From Pseudomonas haemolytica (GTDB lineage: Bacteria; Pseudomonadota; Gammaproteobacteria; Pseudomonadales; Pseudomonadaceae), in assembly GCF_009659625.1 (NCBI RefSeq), contig NZ_VOIW01000009.1:140222-204221 (forward strand): DNA of 64,000 bases, written 5' to 3'. Position numbers and translations under genes: made by a program. Positions 8,535-16,974 of the stretch are shown piece after piece. A model generated the notes under the pieces. It saw only the letters and a list, made by a program, of their open reading frames with translations. It had not been told where the DNA came from and ran no database searches. Every line of letters starts with the position of its first letter. The first letter of the stretch is position 1.

Positions 8535-9500
8535 TCAGCGTTGCTTCATGCGGTCGATGATGACAGCCAGCAACAGGATCGAACCACGAATCACATACTG
8601 GTAAAACGTGTCGATGTTCTTCAGGTTCATCGCATTCTCGATGATCGCCAGGATCAGCACCCCGGCAATCACATGGCGGATCATGCCAATGCCGCCGCTC
8701 AACGACACACCGCCCAGCACACAGGCGGAGATCACCGTCAGCTCGAAACCCTGGCCGATCATCGGCTGGCCCGAGGTCATGCGCGAGGCAAGGATCACCC
8801 CGGCCAGCGCGCCGATCAAACCGTGCACGGCAAAGATGATGATCTTGGTGCGGTCAACATTGACCCCAGCGAGTAACGCGGCCTCCTGGTTACCGCCGAT
8901 GGCCATGGTGTTGCGCCCATAGGTGGTGTAATTGAGCAGCCAGCCAAAGAACACAAAACACAGCACGGTTATGATGATCGGCACCGGCACGCCCATCAGT
9001 TGGCCGTTGCCGAACACGAAGAAACCTTCGTCCATCACCCCTACCGCCTTGCCGTTGGAGAAGATGTACGCCAGGCCGCGCACGATCTGCATGGTCGCCA
9101 ACGTGGCAATCAACGCATTGATGCGCAGCTTGGCAATCACGATGCCGTTGATCAGCCCCACCACCAGGCCCATCGCCAAGGCCGCCGATACGCCGAGTAC
9201 CACGCTGTCGGTATCACGGATCACAATCCCCGCCACCACGCCGGCGCAGGCAATCACCGAGCCCACCGACAAATCGAAATGCCCCGACGCCAGACAGAAC
9301 AACATGGTGCACGCGGCGATGCCCACGGTGGAAATCGCCAGGCCCAGTCCACGCATGTTCAGCGGCGAAAGGAAGTTGTCGATAAACACCGCGCTGAGCA
9401 CAAAAATGCCCAACGCCGCCAATAGCATCACCCAGTCATCGAGAAATTTGCGCTGGTTGAAACCCGGCCAGAAGCCCTTTGCAGTTTTTACCTCAGACAT
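8535..9500 (-). CDS. araH: L-arabinose ABC transporter permease
   Basis: The 321-residue permease of the CUT2 (BPD_transp_2) family has about eight to ten hydrophobic segments and the family's GxxNG-like loop (VVGLINGIVIAKLRINALIAT). It would form the membrane channel with AraG (ATPase) and AraF (binding protein). ATG 9500 (MSEVKTAKGFW) is chosen because GAGGGG lies 6 bp upstream; the TTG at 9506 is too close to that site. It is last in the dehydrogenase-araF-araG-araH operon. Confidence 0.9.
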   Translation of the reverse strand: MSEVKTAKGFWPGFNQRKFLDDWVMLLAALGIFVLSAVFIDNFLSPLNMRGLGLAISTVGIAACTMLFCLASGHFDLSVGSVIACAGVVAGIVIRDTDSVVLGVSAALAMGLVVGLINGIVIAKLRINALIATLATMQIVRGLAYIFSNGKAVGVMDEGFFVFGNGQLMGVPVPIIITVLCFVFFGWLLNYTTYGRNTMAIGGNQEAALLAGVNVDRTKIIIFAVHGLIGALAGVILASRMTSGQPMIGQGFELTVISACVLGGVSLSGGIGMIRHVIAGVLILAIIENAMNLKNIDTFYQYVIRGSILLLAVIIDRMKQR

Positions 9501-9519
9501 ACCCAACCCCTCTTATTCT

Positions 9520-11019
9520 TCAAGCCCGCGAACGCGGGAGCGCCAGTTGCAGTAGCCGCGCTTCATCCGCTTGCGCGCGGGGCAATTCACCGGTCAAGGC
9601 GCCTTCGCTCATCACCAGGATGCGGTCGGAAATGCCCATCACTTCCATCAGGTCGCTGGACACCACGATTACCGCAATACCGCCGGCTGCCAGGTTATGG
9701 ATGATCTGGTAGATCTCCGATTTGGCGCCGATGTCGATACCACGCGTGGGCTCGTCCAGCAGCAAGACCTTCATCGGCATCGACAGCCAGCGGCCAAGAA
9801 TGGCCTTCTGCTGATTGCCGCCGGAGAGGTACATGATTTTCTGCTCGGCATTCGGCGTCTTGACCTTCATGGCCTTGATTTGCCGGTCGGCGTTGCCCTT
9901 CTCCCAGTCATCGCGCAGTAGCCAGCCGAAGGTGGCATGGGCGCCGCGGGCGCTGATGTTGATGTTTTCGGCCACGCTGGACAGCGGGATGATGCCTTCC
10001 TTCTTGCGGTCCTCCGGGCACAGCAGCACACCGGCGCCAATGGCGTCGCGGGGCGAACGCAAGTGCAGCGCTTGCCCGCACAACTGCAACTGGCCCGCCG
10101 TGGCCCGCTCCACTCCGCTGAGCAGGCGAAACAACTCCGTACGCCCGGCGCCAACCAAGCCAAACAGGCCAAGAATCTCGCCCTTGTGCACGTGCAGGCT
10201 GACCGGTTCACGCAGGCCCGGGCCGAGCAGGCCATCGACCTTGAGCGCCACCTCGCCGTGTTCGCGTGGGCGGTAGTCGTAGATGTCCTGGATATCGCGA
10301 CCGACCATGCAGGTCACCAACTGGTCGTGGGTCAGGGTGCTCATGTCATCGAAGGTGCGCACGTAGCGGCCGTCCTTGAACACCGTCACCGCATCGCAGA
10401 TACGAAATACCTCTTCCATGCGGTGGGAGACGTAGAGCACCACTTTGCCCTCGTCACGCAGGCGCGTGATGATCGCCATCAGCCGGTCGATTTCCCGTGC
10501 CGACAGACTGCTGGTGGGTTCATCGAAGGCGATCACGTTGGCGCCACGGGACAGCGCCTTGGCGATTTCCACCAGTTGGCGCTGGCCCAGGGACAAGCGC
10601 CCGAGCTTCTCGTCGGGATCGATCTCATCGGCCAGGCCCTTGAGACAGGCCAGCGCCTGCTGGCGCAGCAGACCACGATTGACCACCCCAAAGCGCGTCG
10701 GCAGATGCCCGAGGAAAAGGTTTTCCGCCACGCTCATTTCCGGCACCAGATGCAGTTCCTGATGGATCACCGCGACCCCGCTGGCGATGCTGTCGGCAGC
10801 GTTTTTGAAGGCCATGGTCTGATCGCCGATCTGCACCGTACCGCTGCTCGGCAAGTAGGCGCCGCCGAGGATTTTCAGCAAGGTCGACTTGCCCGCGCCG
10901 TTCTCGCCCATCAGCGCGTGCACCGAGTGCGGCCGCGCTTCGAAGCTGATCTGCGCCAGCGCCTTGACCCCGGGAAACTCCTTGCCAATGCCGTTGAAAC
11001 GCAGGGCCGCGGCGGTCAT
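9520..11019 (-). CDS. araG: L-arabinose ABC transporter ATP-binding protein
   Basis: The 499-residue protein has two ABC cassettes, as sugar importers of the RbsA/AraG type do. A Walker A (GENGAGKST) lies near residue 39 and a signature (LSLGQRQ) near 143. The second cassette has a divergent Walker A (GLVGAGRTE) and LSGGNQQ. The opening FNGIGKEFPGVKAL closely follows E. coli AraG. ATG 11019 overlaps the araF stop by 4 bp (ATGA); a GTG two codons upstream is possible. Confidence 0.93.
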   Translation of the reverse strand: MTAAALRFNGIGKEFPGVKALAQISFEARPHSVHALMGENGAGKSTLLKILGGAYLPSSGTVQIGDQTMAFKNAADSIASGVAVIHQELHLVPEMSVAENLFLGHLPTRFGVVNRGLLRQQALACLKGLADEIDPDEKLGRLSLGQRQLVEIAKALSRGANVIAFDEPTSSLSAREIDRLMAIITRLRDEGKVVLYVSHRMEEVFRICDAVTVFKDGRYVRTFDDMSTLTHDQLVTCMVGRDIQDIYDYRPREHGEVALKVDGLLGPGLREPVSLHVHKGEILGLFGLVGAGRTELFRLLSGVERATAGQLQLCGQALHLRSPRDAIGAGVLLCPEDRKKEGIIPLSSVAENINISARGAHATFGWLLRDDWEKGNADRQIKAMKVKTPNAEQKIMYLSGGNQQKAILGRWLSMPMKVLLLDEPTRGIDIGAKSEIYQIIHNLAAGGIAVIVVSSDLMEVMGISDRILVMSEGALTGELPRAQADEARLLQLALPRSRA

Positions 11020-11996
11020 TTCCACAGACCGATTTTGCTCAACTCTTCCTTGAAGTTGGCGCGGGTGATCAGGGTGACGTTATCCAACGCGGTGAACTTG
11101 GCCGGCTCGGTGCCTTTAGTCACCCACTCGAACATCGCAGTGGCAGTTTTGTAGCCCGAGGCGTCAGGGCTCAGCAGCATCGAGCCGTAGAAACCGGTAT
11201 CGGACTTCTTGAGTTCTTCGATGGCGTCAGTACCGTTGATGCCAACGCCGATCACATTGGCCGCCTTGAAGCCGGCGCTTTCAGTCGCGCGCACACCGCC
11301 GAGCACCGTGCTGTCGTTCATGCCGCCGATGATCAGGTTTTTCGCACTGCCGGGCAGTTTCACCAATGCCGAGTTGGTGGAGTCCATGCTGCCGGGTACG
11401 TCGAGGGTTTTCTGCGCGCTGAACAGGATATGGTCAGCCGGCAGGCCTGCGGCCTTGAGCCCTTCGACCGAACCGTCGGTGCGTTTCTTGCCGGTTTCCA
11501 ACTCATCGAAGGTGTTGATGACGGCGTAGGTTTCTTTCCAGTCCCAGTTGCGTTTTTTCGCTTCGGCGGCCATGGCTTCGCCCTGTTTCTGGCCGATCTT
11601 GTAGGCATCCAGGCCGACGTAGGGCACGTCTTCCATGGGCTTGCCCTTGGCGTCGACGAAGCGGTCGTCCACTGCCAGCACTTTCAAATCATTGAGCTTG
11701 GCCTTGGCCATGATCGCCGGCCCCAGGGACACATCCGGCGGGCAGATCACAAACCCTTTGGCGCCGTTGGCCGCCAGCGTGTCGATGGCCGACAGGGTTT
11801 TCTCACCGTCGGGCACGGCGATCTTGATCACGGTGAAGCCCTGGTCCTTGCCGGCTTTTTCAGCAAACGCCCATTCGGTCTGGAACCAGGGCTCTTCGGC
11901 CTGCTTGACCAAAAAGCCGATCTTCACCTCTTGCGCCGATACGAAGCCGCTGAACGCCATCGCAAACGCCAGGGTGCCAAGTGTCTTCTTAAGCAT
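11016..11996 (-). CDS. araF: L-arabinose-binding periplasmic protein
   Basis: The 326-residue protein has a signal peptide (MLKKTLGTLAFAMAFSGFVSA) and a mature part very close to E. coli AraF: KIGFLVKQAEEPWFQTEW, AGKDQGF, IKIAVPDGEKTL, MNDSTVLGGVRATE. This makes L-arabinose the likely substrate, perhaps with D-galactose or D-fucose as for E. coli AraF. AAGGAGGTGG upstream is the strongest ribosome binding site in the operon, as expected for an abundant binding protein. Confidence 0.95.
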   Translation of the reverse strand: MLKKTLGTLAFAMAFSGFVSAQEVKIGFLVKQAEEPWFQTEWAFAEKAGKDQGFTVIKIAVPDGEKTLSAIDTLAANGAKGFVICPPDVSLGPAIMAKAKLNDLKVLAVDDRFVDAKGKPMEDVPYVGLDAYKIGQKQGEAMAAEAKKRNWDWKETYAVINTFDELETGKKRTDGSVEGLKAAGLPADHILFSAQKTLDVPGSMDSTNSALVKLPGSAKNLIIGGMNDSTVLGGVRATESAGFKAANVIGVGINGTDAIEELKKSDTGFYGSMLLSPDASGYKTATAMFEWVTKGTEPAKFTALDNVTLITRANFKEELSKIGLWK

Positions 11997-12028
11997 GAAC
12001 CACCTCCTTCTTGTTATTCGAAAACGAT

Positions 12029-12850
12029 TTAGTCGTGGTACATCACAGAACGTCCGCCATCGATCATCAGGCAGGTGGCATTGATAAAGGGCGCCTCGTC
12101 GGTCGCCAGGAACAGCGCCGTCATCGCCACCTCAATGGGCTGGCCGATGCGTTTGGGCGGGTGCAGGTCGAACGCGCGCTGGCGTTCGGCGTGGGGGTCA
12201 GGGAAGCCGTTCCAGTAATCGACGTTGAGTTGGGTTTCGATGTAGCCGGGAGCGATGGCGTTCACGCGAATGCCCTTGGGCGCGTATTCGATGCCCAGGG
12301 CACGGGTGAGGCCGAGCAGGCCATGCTTGGCGACGGGGTATGGAAAGCAGCCGGGAATGATGTGGCTGGAATGGGTGGAGGCAATATTAATGATGTTGCC
12401 GATGCCCTGCTCGATCATGTGCGGCAACACCGAGCGGCAGCCGTACCAGGCGCCGTCGAGGTCGATGGCGAAGCAGCGACGCCAGTCGTCGTCGGTCATC
12501 TCCAGGGGGTCACGGAACACATTGACGCCCGCGCAGTTGACTAACACATCCACGCGGCCAAAGCGCTCGATGGCCAGGTTGACCAGCGCCTGCCATTGAT
12601 CCTTGGAGGTGATATCGACGGGTTGCGCATAGATCTGGGCGCCGCGTTCGCGCCAATGGGCGGCGACCTTCTCGACTTTTTCGCCCTGGATATCGGCAAT
12701 GATCAACCGGGCCTGCTGGGCCTGGAAACAGGCGACGATCGCCTCGCCAATACCTTGGGCGGCGCCGGTAATGATCACCACCTTGTTCTTCAGTCGCTCG
12801 CCGTAAGTCGGCTCGGGCACGGCGGGTAAGGCCAACGGTTGTGACTGCAT
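12029..12850 (-). CDS. SDR dehydrogenase, probably for L-arabinose
   Basis: The 273-residue classical short-chain dehydrogenase has TGAAQGIG (28-35), NCAG (105-108) and the catalytic set Ser158, Tyr171, Lys175. It is first in the operon with araFGH, so I infer that it is the NAD(P) L-arabinose 1-dehydrogenase that starts the oxidative (non-phosphorylating) arabinose pathway used by pseudomonads. The later enzymes of that route (lactonase, dehydratases) are not in this window. Related SDRs act on xylose, fucose or galactose, so the substrate remains inferred. Confidence 0.75.
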   Translation of the reverse strand: MQSQPLALPAVPEPTYGERLKNKVVIITGAAQGIGEAIVACFQAQQARLIIADIQGEKVEKVAAHWRERGAQIYAQPVDITSKDQWQALVNLAIERFGRVDVLVNCAGVNVFRDPLEMTDDDWRRCFAIDLDGAWYGCRSVLPHMIEQGIGNIINIASTHSSHIIPGCFPYPVAKHGLLGLTRALGIEYAPKGIRVNAIAPGYIETQLNVDYWNGFPDPHAERQRAFDLHPPKRIGQPIEVAMTALFLATDEAPFINATCLMIDGGRSVMYHD

Positions 12851-12910
12851 CGCTTCACCTGTTTTATTTTTGGTAGTGAGTGCTGATGCAGGCGACTATA
12901 AACCCATCAT

Positions 12911-12962
12911 TTGAAATATCTCAATATATAAATTTACATCCCATATATTGGAATAAATTCAA
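12911..12962. promoter_or_regulatory. AT-rich 52-bp near-palindrome upstream of the ara operon
   Basis: The region begins TTGAA and ends TTCAA. Inside, CAATATAT (12922-12929) is mirrored by ATATATTG (12943-12950). It lies 61-112 bp upstream of the dehydrogenase start in the only A/T-rich stretch nearby, so it is a candidate operator and promoter, possibly for the IclR regulator at 7539. Confidence 0.5.
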
Positions 12963-12964
12963 AA

Positions 12965-13057
12965 AAATGTGGGAGCGGGCTTGCTCGCGAATGCGGTGTG
13001 TCAGCCACACATCGGTTGACTGATACACCGCATTCGCGAGCAAGCCCACTCCCACAT
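12965..13057. repeat. REPIN, GCGGGCTTGCTCGCGAA subtype
   Basis: Paired inverted REP units (GTGGGAGCGGGCTTGCTCGC and its complement, with one mismatch, CACT for CGCT, in the right arm). This subtype also occurs at 32728 and 57606. Confidence 0.9.
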
Positions 13058-13086
13058 TCGATCTTCGGTATTTAAAGAAGGGAGCG

Positions 13087-13566
13087 TCAGCCTACGGCGA
13101 AGTCACGCAACGCTTCGCCTTCCATGCGATAACGCACCCACTCTTCCTGCGGCTGGGCGCCGATGGATTTATAGAAGGCAATCGCCGGCTCATTCCAATC
13201 CAGCACGCTCCATTCAAACCGCCCGCAACCATTGTCACAGGCGATCTTGGCCAAGTGGCGCAACAGCTTTTTGCCTGCCCCGCCGCCGCGTTGTTCCGGG
13301 TTGATGTAGAGGTCTTCCAGGTACAGGCAATTGCTGCCCAGCCAGGTGGAATAGCTGAAAAAGAACACCGCAAAACCAATCGGCAGCCCGTCACGCAGAC
13401 ACATCAGGCCATGGGCCGTGGCGCCTTCGCTGAACAGGCTGCGTTCGATATCCACCACGCTGGCAATCACCTCATGCCGGGCTTTTTCGTACTCGGCCAG
13501 CTCGGTGATAAAGGTCAGGATCTGCGCAGCATCGCTGGGCACGGCGGGGCGAATCTCGATGGTCAT
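13087..13566 (-). CDS. GNAT-family N-acetyltransferase
   Basis: The 159-residue protein has the GNAT fold: an N-terminal TIEIRPAVPSDAAQILTFI, the acetyl-CoA loop QRGGGAGKKLLRHLAKIA at about 100-118 and the FYKSIGAQ motif at about 137-144. It resembles the diamine acetyltransferase-like branch. ATG 13566 is used; the longer frame to 13596 adds ten residues unlike the family. The substrate is unknown and it has no operon partner. Confidence 0.85.
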   Translation of the reverse strand: MTIEIRPAVPSDAAQILTFITELAEYEKARHEVIASVVDIERSLFSEGATAHGLMCLRDGLPIGFAVFFFSYSTWLGSNCLYLEDLYINPEQRGGGAGKKLLRHLAKIACDNGCGRFEWSVLDWNEPAIAFYKSIGAQPQEEWVRYRMEGEALRDFAVG

Positions 13567-13755
13567 GGGCGAGCCTTGGGCAAATTCAAAGCCCACATAC
13601 TAAGGCGGTTTGATGACCGATTGCAGCGCATTTCCCGCAACTGGCACACAAAAACTTACAGCCAGCGCAGCACCGTTCGTCGCCATCAAGGCACGATCGG
13701 CAAATGCGCGCGGACCAATACAGGGTAAGGACATTAATCATATGGAGACACCCTC

Positions 13756-14100
13756 ATGAAAAATTCCAAATTTGCTGCCCTCGCCCTCACCGGCCTGTTG
13801 TCTGCCGCGTCGCTGAGTGCGTTTGCTGCCACCTCGTCGACCGGCAAGACTGATCCAGTGGATCACTCGCCAAATCCGGCCACTCAGGAATCCCTGGATT
13901 CGATGGGTACCGGCCAAGACACCAATGGCGGTGCAATTATTCAACCGGGCGCTGACCCTCGCACCCAGGGCAATGACACACAACGCCAGGCACCTGCTGC
14001 CGTCGGCAACGGCAAAATGGGCCCAGCTATCAACCAACCCAACATCAATAAAGGTGACGACTCGAACGTCCCAGGCGCACCGAAACAACCCGCGCCTTGA
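13756..14100 (+). CDS. Small secreted protein of unknown function
   Basis: The 114-residue protein has a clear signal peptide (MKNSKFAALALTGLLSAASL, cleavage after about AFA at residue 24). The mature part of about 90 residues is low-complexity: rich in Asn, Gln, Pro, Gly, Asp and Thr, with no cysteine and no hydrophobic core, so it is probably disordered in the periplasm. GGAGA at 13744 supports the start. It lies 51 bp before the next small gene in the same direction. I do not recognise the family. Confidence 0.75.
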   Translation: MKNSKFAALALTGLLSAASLSAFAATSSTGKTDPVDHSPNPATQESLDSMGTGQDTNGGAIIQPGADPRTQGNDTQRQAPAAVGNGKMGPAINQPNINKGDDSNVPGAPKQPAP

Positions 14101-14151
14101 TACACCCATAGCAGCACCAACACCCGATCATTTCCCAGTGAAGAGGTACGC

Positions 14152-14418
14152 ATGAACGTCGATAGAAACCTTGAAAAAGAAGTCCTCACCCGCCTGCTGC
14201 ACGCTCACCCGCAAGGCCTGGGCAAGGAGGTGCTGGACAATTACCGCGGTGAAAAAGAAGTCGCCAGTGTCTTGGCGTTCCTGCAAGACCGCGGGCTGAT
14301 CAAGGATGGGCATGTGACCACCGACGACGCCGGTGAATACTCGTTGAACCTGCCGATCAAGCTGACCGCGTCCGGTGTGGATGAGGCGCGCAAGCAGGAA
14401 GAAGAAACCCGTCAATAA
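14152..14418 (+). CDS. Small hypothetical protein, possible winged helix
   Basis: The 88-residue soluble protein has helix-helix-helix-hairpin spacing suggestive of a winged helix (EKEVLTRLLHAHPQGLGKEV, then LAFLQDRGLIKDGHV and a short beta pair). The C-terminus is charged (EARKQEEETRQ). GAGG at 14141 precedes the ATG. It follows the small secreted protein and may be cotranscribed with it. Function is unknown. Confidence 0.7.
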   Translation: MNVDRNLEKEVLTRLLHAHPQGLGKEVLDNYRGEKEVASVLAFLQDRGLIKDGHVTTDDAGEYSLNLPIKLTASGVDEARKQEEETRQ

Positions 14419-14427
14419 AGTTGACGC

Positions 14428-14476
14428 AAAATGTGGGAGGGGCGGCGCGATGATTCGCGCTAACTCTCCCACATTT
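14428..14476. repeat. Short REP-like hairpin between convergent genes
   Basis: AAATGTGGGAG at the left is mirrored by CTCCCACATTT at the right, around a short centre unlike the full REPINs. It lies between the small gene ending at 14418 and the kinase gene ending at 14489. It probably doubles as a bidirectional terminator. Confidence 0.65.
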
Positions 14477-14488
14477 TTGAACCTCGTT

Positions 14489-15406
14489 TTATTCAGAGAC
14501 TAAAGCGTCGACCTCAGCCGTACCTGGGGCAGTTGCCGGCCCCCAACGCGTCACCGCCAGTGCCGCTGCCGCATTCGCCCGACGTGCTGCGTCAACCGGC
14601 TTCAGGCCCTTCGCCAACCCGGCAATAAACACCCCTGCATGTGCATCCCCTGCGCCATTGCTATCCACCGCCTGCACCTTGAAACCCCTCACCTGTTCGA
14701 TCTCGTCCGCATGCCCTACCCAGCAGCCATTCGGCCCATCGCGCACTACTAACAGCGTCTTTACAGGCAAATGGCGCGTCAATTGCGGCAACGCGCCAGC
14801 GATATCTCTGGCCCCTGTGAACGCCAGGGCTTCAGGACCATTACTGGTCCAGATGTCGATACGCGGCAATAACGCACGCATCATGGCCGAATCCGGGGCC
14901 TTGACCAGCGGTCCCGGATCGAACACCACCACGATCTCCCGCGGCAACGCCAGCAACCAGTCGATTAGCGGCCGGGCCTTGCCTTCAAGCAGCAAGCTGT
15001 AACCACTGACGTATACATAGTCGTCGGCATGCGGTAGGACCCGGGCCAAGTCTTCAGCACTCAGTTCACCCTCGGCGCCGATATGGGAAATGAAGGTGCG
15101 CTCAGTACTGGCCTCGGTCAGAGACACGCACAAGCCGGTGTCTTTGTCGCCGCTGGCCGCCAAGGCCATCTCAATGCCCTCGGCCTGCATCGCCGCGCGC
15201 GCCAGGTCGCCGAAGCGCCCGTGGCCGTGGCGGCCCAGGTAAATCACCGGCAAGCCATTGCGCCGTGCGGCGGCCATCACGTTAAAGCCGCCACCGGCTT
15301 CGAAACTGGCGGATTTGGCCAGCACGTCGCCGCCGGTTGCCGGCAGGGTGTCGAGGGCCATGACCAGGTCGACGATGACCTGGCCGGTGTGCAGCAATCT
15401 AGACAT
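14489..15406 (-). CDS. PfkB-family carbohydrate or nucleoside kinase
   Basis: The 305-residue ribokinase-like kinase has the N-terminal glycine-rich substrate motif (GGDVLAKSASFEAGGGFNVM at about 21-40) and the C-terminal GAGDAHAG motif, with catalytic Asp254. It overlaps the permease stop by 8 bp and is the last gene of the GntR-hydrolase-permease-kinase operon. The same kinase plus ADP-ribosylglycohydrolase plus GntR set occurs in E. coli yegVUW, there with a nucleoside transporter. I infer phosphorylation of a ribose-like or nucleoside substrate. Confidence 0.85.
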   Translation of the reverse strand: MSRLLHTGQVIVDLVMALDTLPATGGDVLAKSASFEAGGGFNVMAAARRNGLPVIYLGRHGHGRFGDLARAAMQAEGIEMALAASGDKDTGLCVSLTEASTERTFISHIGAEGELSAEDLARVLPHADDYVYVSGYSLLLEGKARPLIDWLLALPREIVVVFDPGPLVKAPDSAMMRALLPRIDIWTSNGPEALAFTGARDIAGALPQLTRHLPVKTLLVVRDGPNGCWVGHADEIEQVRGFKVQAVDSNGAGDAHAGVFIAGLAKGLKPVDAARRANAAAALAVTRWGPATAPGTAEVDALVSE

Positions 15407-16865
15407 TGGGACTCTCTACCAAGGCCGGACGACGGTCAGATGCGCCGCCCAGTACTGCATAAATTCCGCCGGCCACCAGGAAAGTGACAATCCAACCCAG
15501 GCCGTTATGGCCCAGCCAGGAATCGGACAACGGCCCGGCGAACCAGATGTTTTCAGCGGTGGTGCCGATGGTGGTGAAGCTCAAACCCAGCACAATAGCC
15601 AGCGCCCAGGCGCCAGACGCCCGCCATTCCACACCGCCGCGATACCAATAGGCGCTGCTCGGGCTGACGTCCAGCAGGTCCTTGGGGCTGTAGTAATGAC
15701 GGTGAATCAGGTCGACCACGAAGATTCCGACCCACGCCGTGATCGGCACCGCCAGCAGCGAAATGAAGGTGATGAACGGGCCATAAAAGCTGTCGGCGAT
15801 CAGCATGAAGTAAATCGAGCCGGCGAAGATCGCCACGATATCGACAATCACCGCATGCACGCGCTTGACCTTCAAGCCCAGGGTCAGGGTGGTGAGACCG
15901 GCCGAATACACCGACAGGTTGTTCGACAGCAGCAGCCCGCCGAACGCGGTGATCAGGTAAGGCACGGCCATCCAGGTCGGTAGCATGTCGCGGATCGCGA
16001 TGATCGGGTCAGTGGCCGACGCCAGGTCATTGTTACCCACCGACAGCAGGCCGCCGAGGGTGATCAGCAGCACCAGCGGAATGCCCGCGCCAAACGCAGC
16101 AGAGGCCACCAGGCGCGCGGCCTTGACGCTGCGGTGCTGGTAGCGCGACATGTCGGCACCGGCGTTGGCCCAACCGATACCGGTGCCCGCGGCCATGGTG
16201 CCCACGCCAATGATCATCGCGCTTAACGGCGCGGGTGTGGCGTTGAACACCGCGTTCCAGTCGATGGTGGCGCAAAGGAAGCCGCCCACCAGAATGTTCA
16301 GGCCACCGAACACGTAGGTGGCCCACTTCTGGATCACCAGCAAGGTGGCATGGCCGAGGCCGGATACGGCCAGGGTCAGCAACACGAAGATGGCGATGAA
16401 AATCAGGGTGAGCAGCGGCGCGCTTTTTGCCTCCACCGCAGAGCCGAACAGGATCGAACACAACGACAGCAACACAAAGGCCGCGGTGGTGGTGTTGACG
16501 GTTTCCCAGCCCAGGCGCGACATCAACGAGACCAGCGTGGGGCCGATATTGCCGCGCACGCCGAAGATGGCGCGGGACAAGGTCAGGCTGGGTGCACGAC
16601 CACGGCGGCCGGCAATGGAAATGATGCCCACCACCGCAAAGGAACCGGCGGCGCCGAGGGTTGCGACGATGATCGCCTGCCAGATGGCCAAGCCCCGAAA
16701 CGCTACCAACGTCGCGCCGAGCGGCAAACCAAGGATGCTGATATTAGCGGCGAACCACACCCAGAACAGTTGCAGCGGATGGCCGTTGCACTCGCCTTCC
16801 GGGACCGGTTCGATGCCGCGTGTTTCCAGTTGCCCGGCGCTTTGGCCGGAAGAGGTGCTGCTCAT
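15399..16865 (-). CDS. NCS1-type cytosine/purine permease
   Basis: The 488-residue membrane protein has about twelve hydrophobic segments and NCS1 features (FWVWFAANISILGLPLGATL near residue 30, then GWANAGADMSRY near 230). Such permeases import cytosine, purines, allantoin or nucleosides with protons or sodium. ATG 16865 follows AGGAGCACC; the longer frame to 17024 is untranslated noise. It lies 110 bp after the ADP-ribosylglycohydrolase stop and overlaps the kinase by 8 bp. The context suggests a base or nucleoside substrate. Confidence 0.87.
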   Translation of the reverse strand: MSSTSSGQSAGQLETRGIEPVPEGECNGHPLQLFWVWFAANISILGLPLGATLVAFRGLAIWQAIIVATLGAAGSFAVVGIISIAGRRGRAPSLTLSRAIFGVRGNIGPTLVSLMSRLGWETVNTTTAAFVLLSLCSILFGSAVEAKSAPLLTLIFIAIFVLLTLAVSGLGHATLLVIQKWATYVFGGLNILVGGFLCATIDWNAVFNATPAPLSAMIIGVGTMAAGTGIGWANAGADMSRYQHRSVKAARLVASAAFGAGIPLVLLITLGGLLSVGNNDLASATDPIIAIRDMLPTWMAVPYLITAFGGLLLSNNLSVYSAGLTTLTLGLKVKRVHAVIVDIVAIFAGSIYFMLIADSFYGPFITFISLLAVPITAWVGIFVVDLIHRHYYSPKDLLDVSPSSAYWYRGGVEWRASGAWALAIVLGLSFTTIGTTAENIWFAGPLSDSWLGHNGLGWIVTFLVAGGIYAVLGGASDRRPALVESPNV

Positions 16866-16950
16866 GAAAAGGTGCTCCTGGTGCCTGTATTGTTGTGGTT
16901 GTGGCAGCGAGTCAGCTCTTTTGCCCGTCTTCCTGACTCGGCATTTTTTA

Positions 16951-16973
16951 ATGTGGGAGCTGGCTCTGCAGTG
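16951..16973. repeat. Solitary half-REP remnant
   Basis: ATGTGGGAGCTGGCTCTGCA matches one REP arm, with no facing partner. It sits just before the 3' end of the ADP-ribosylglycohydrolase gene. Confidence 0.55.
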
Positions 16974-16974
16974 C

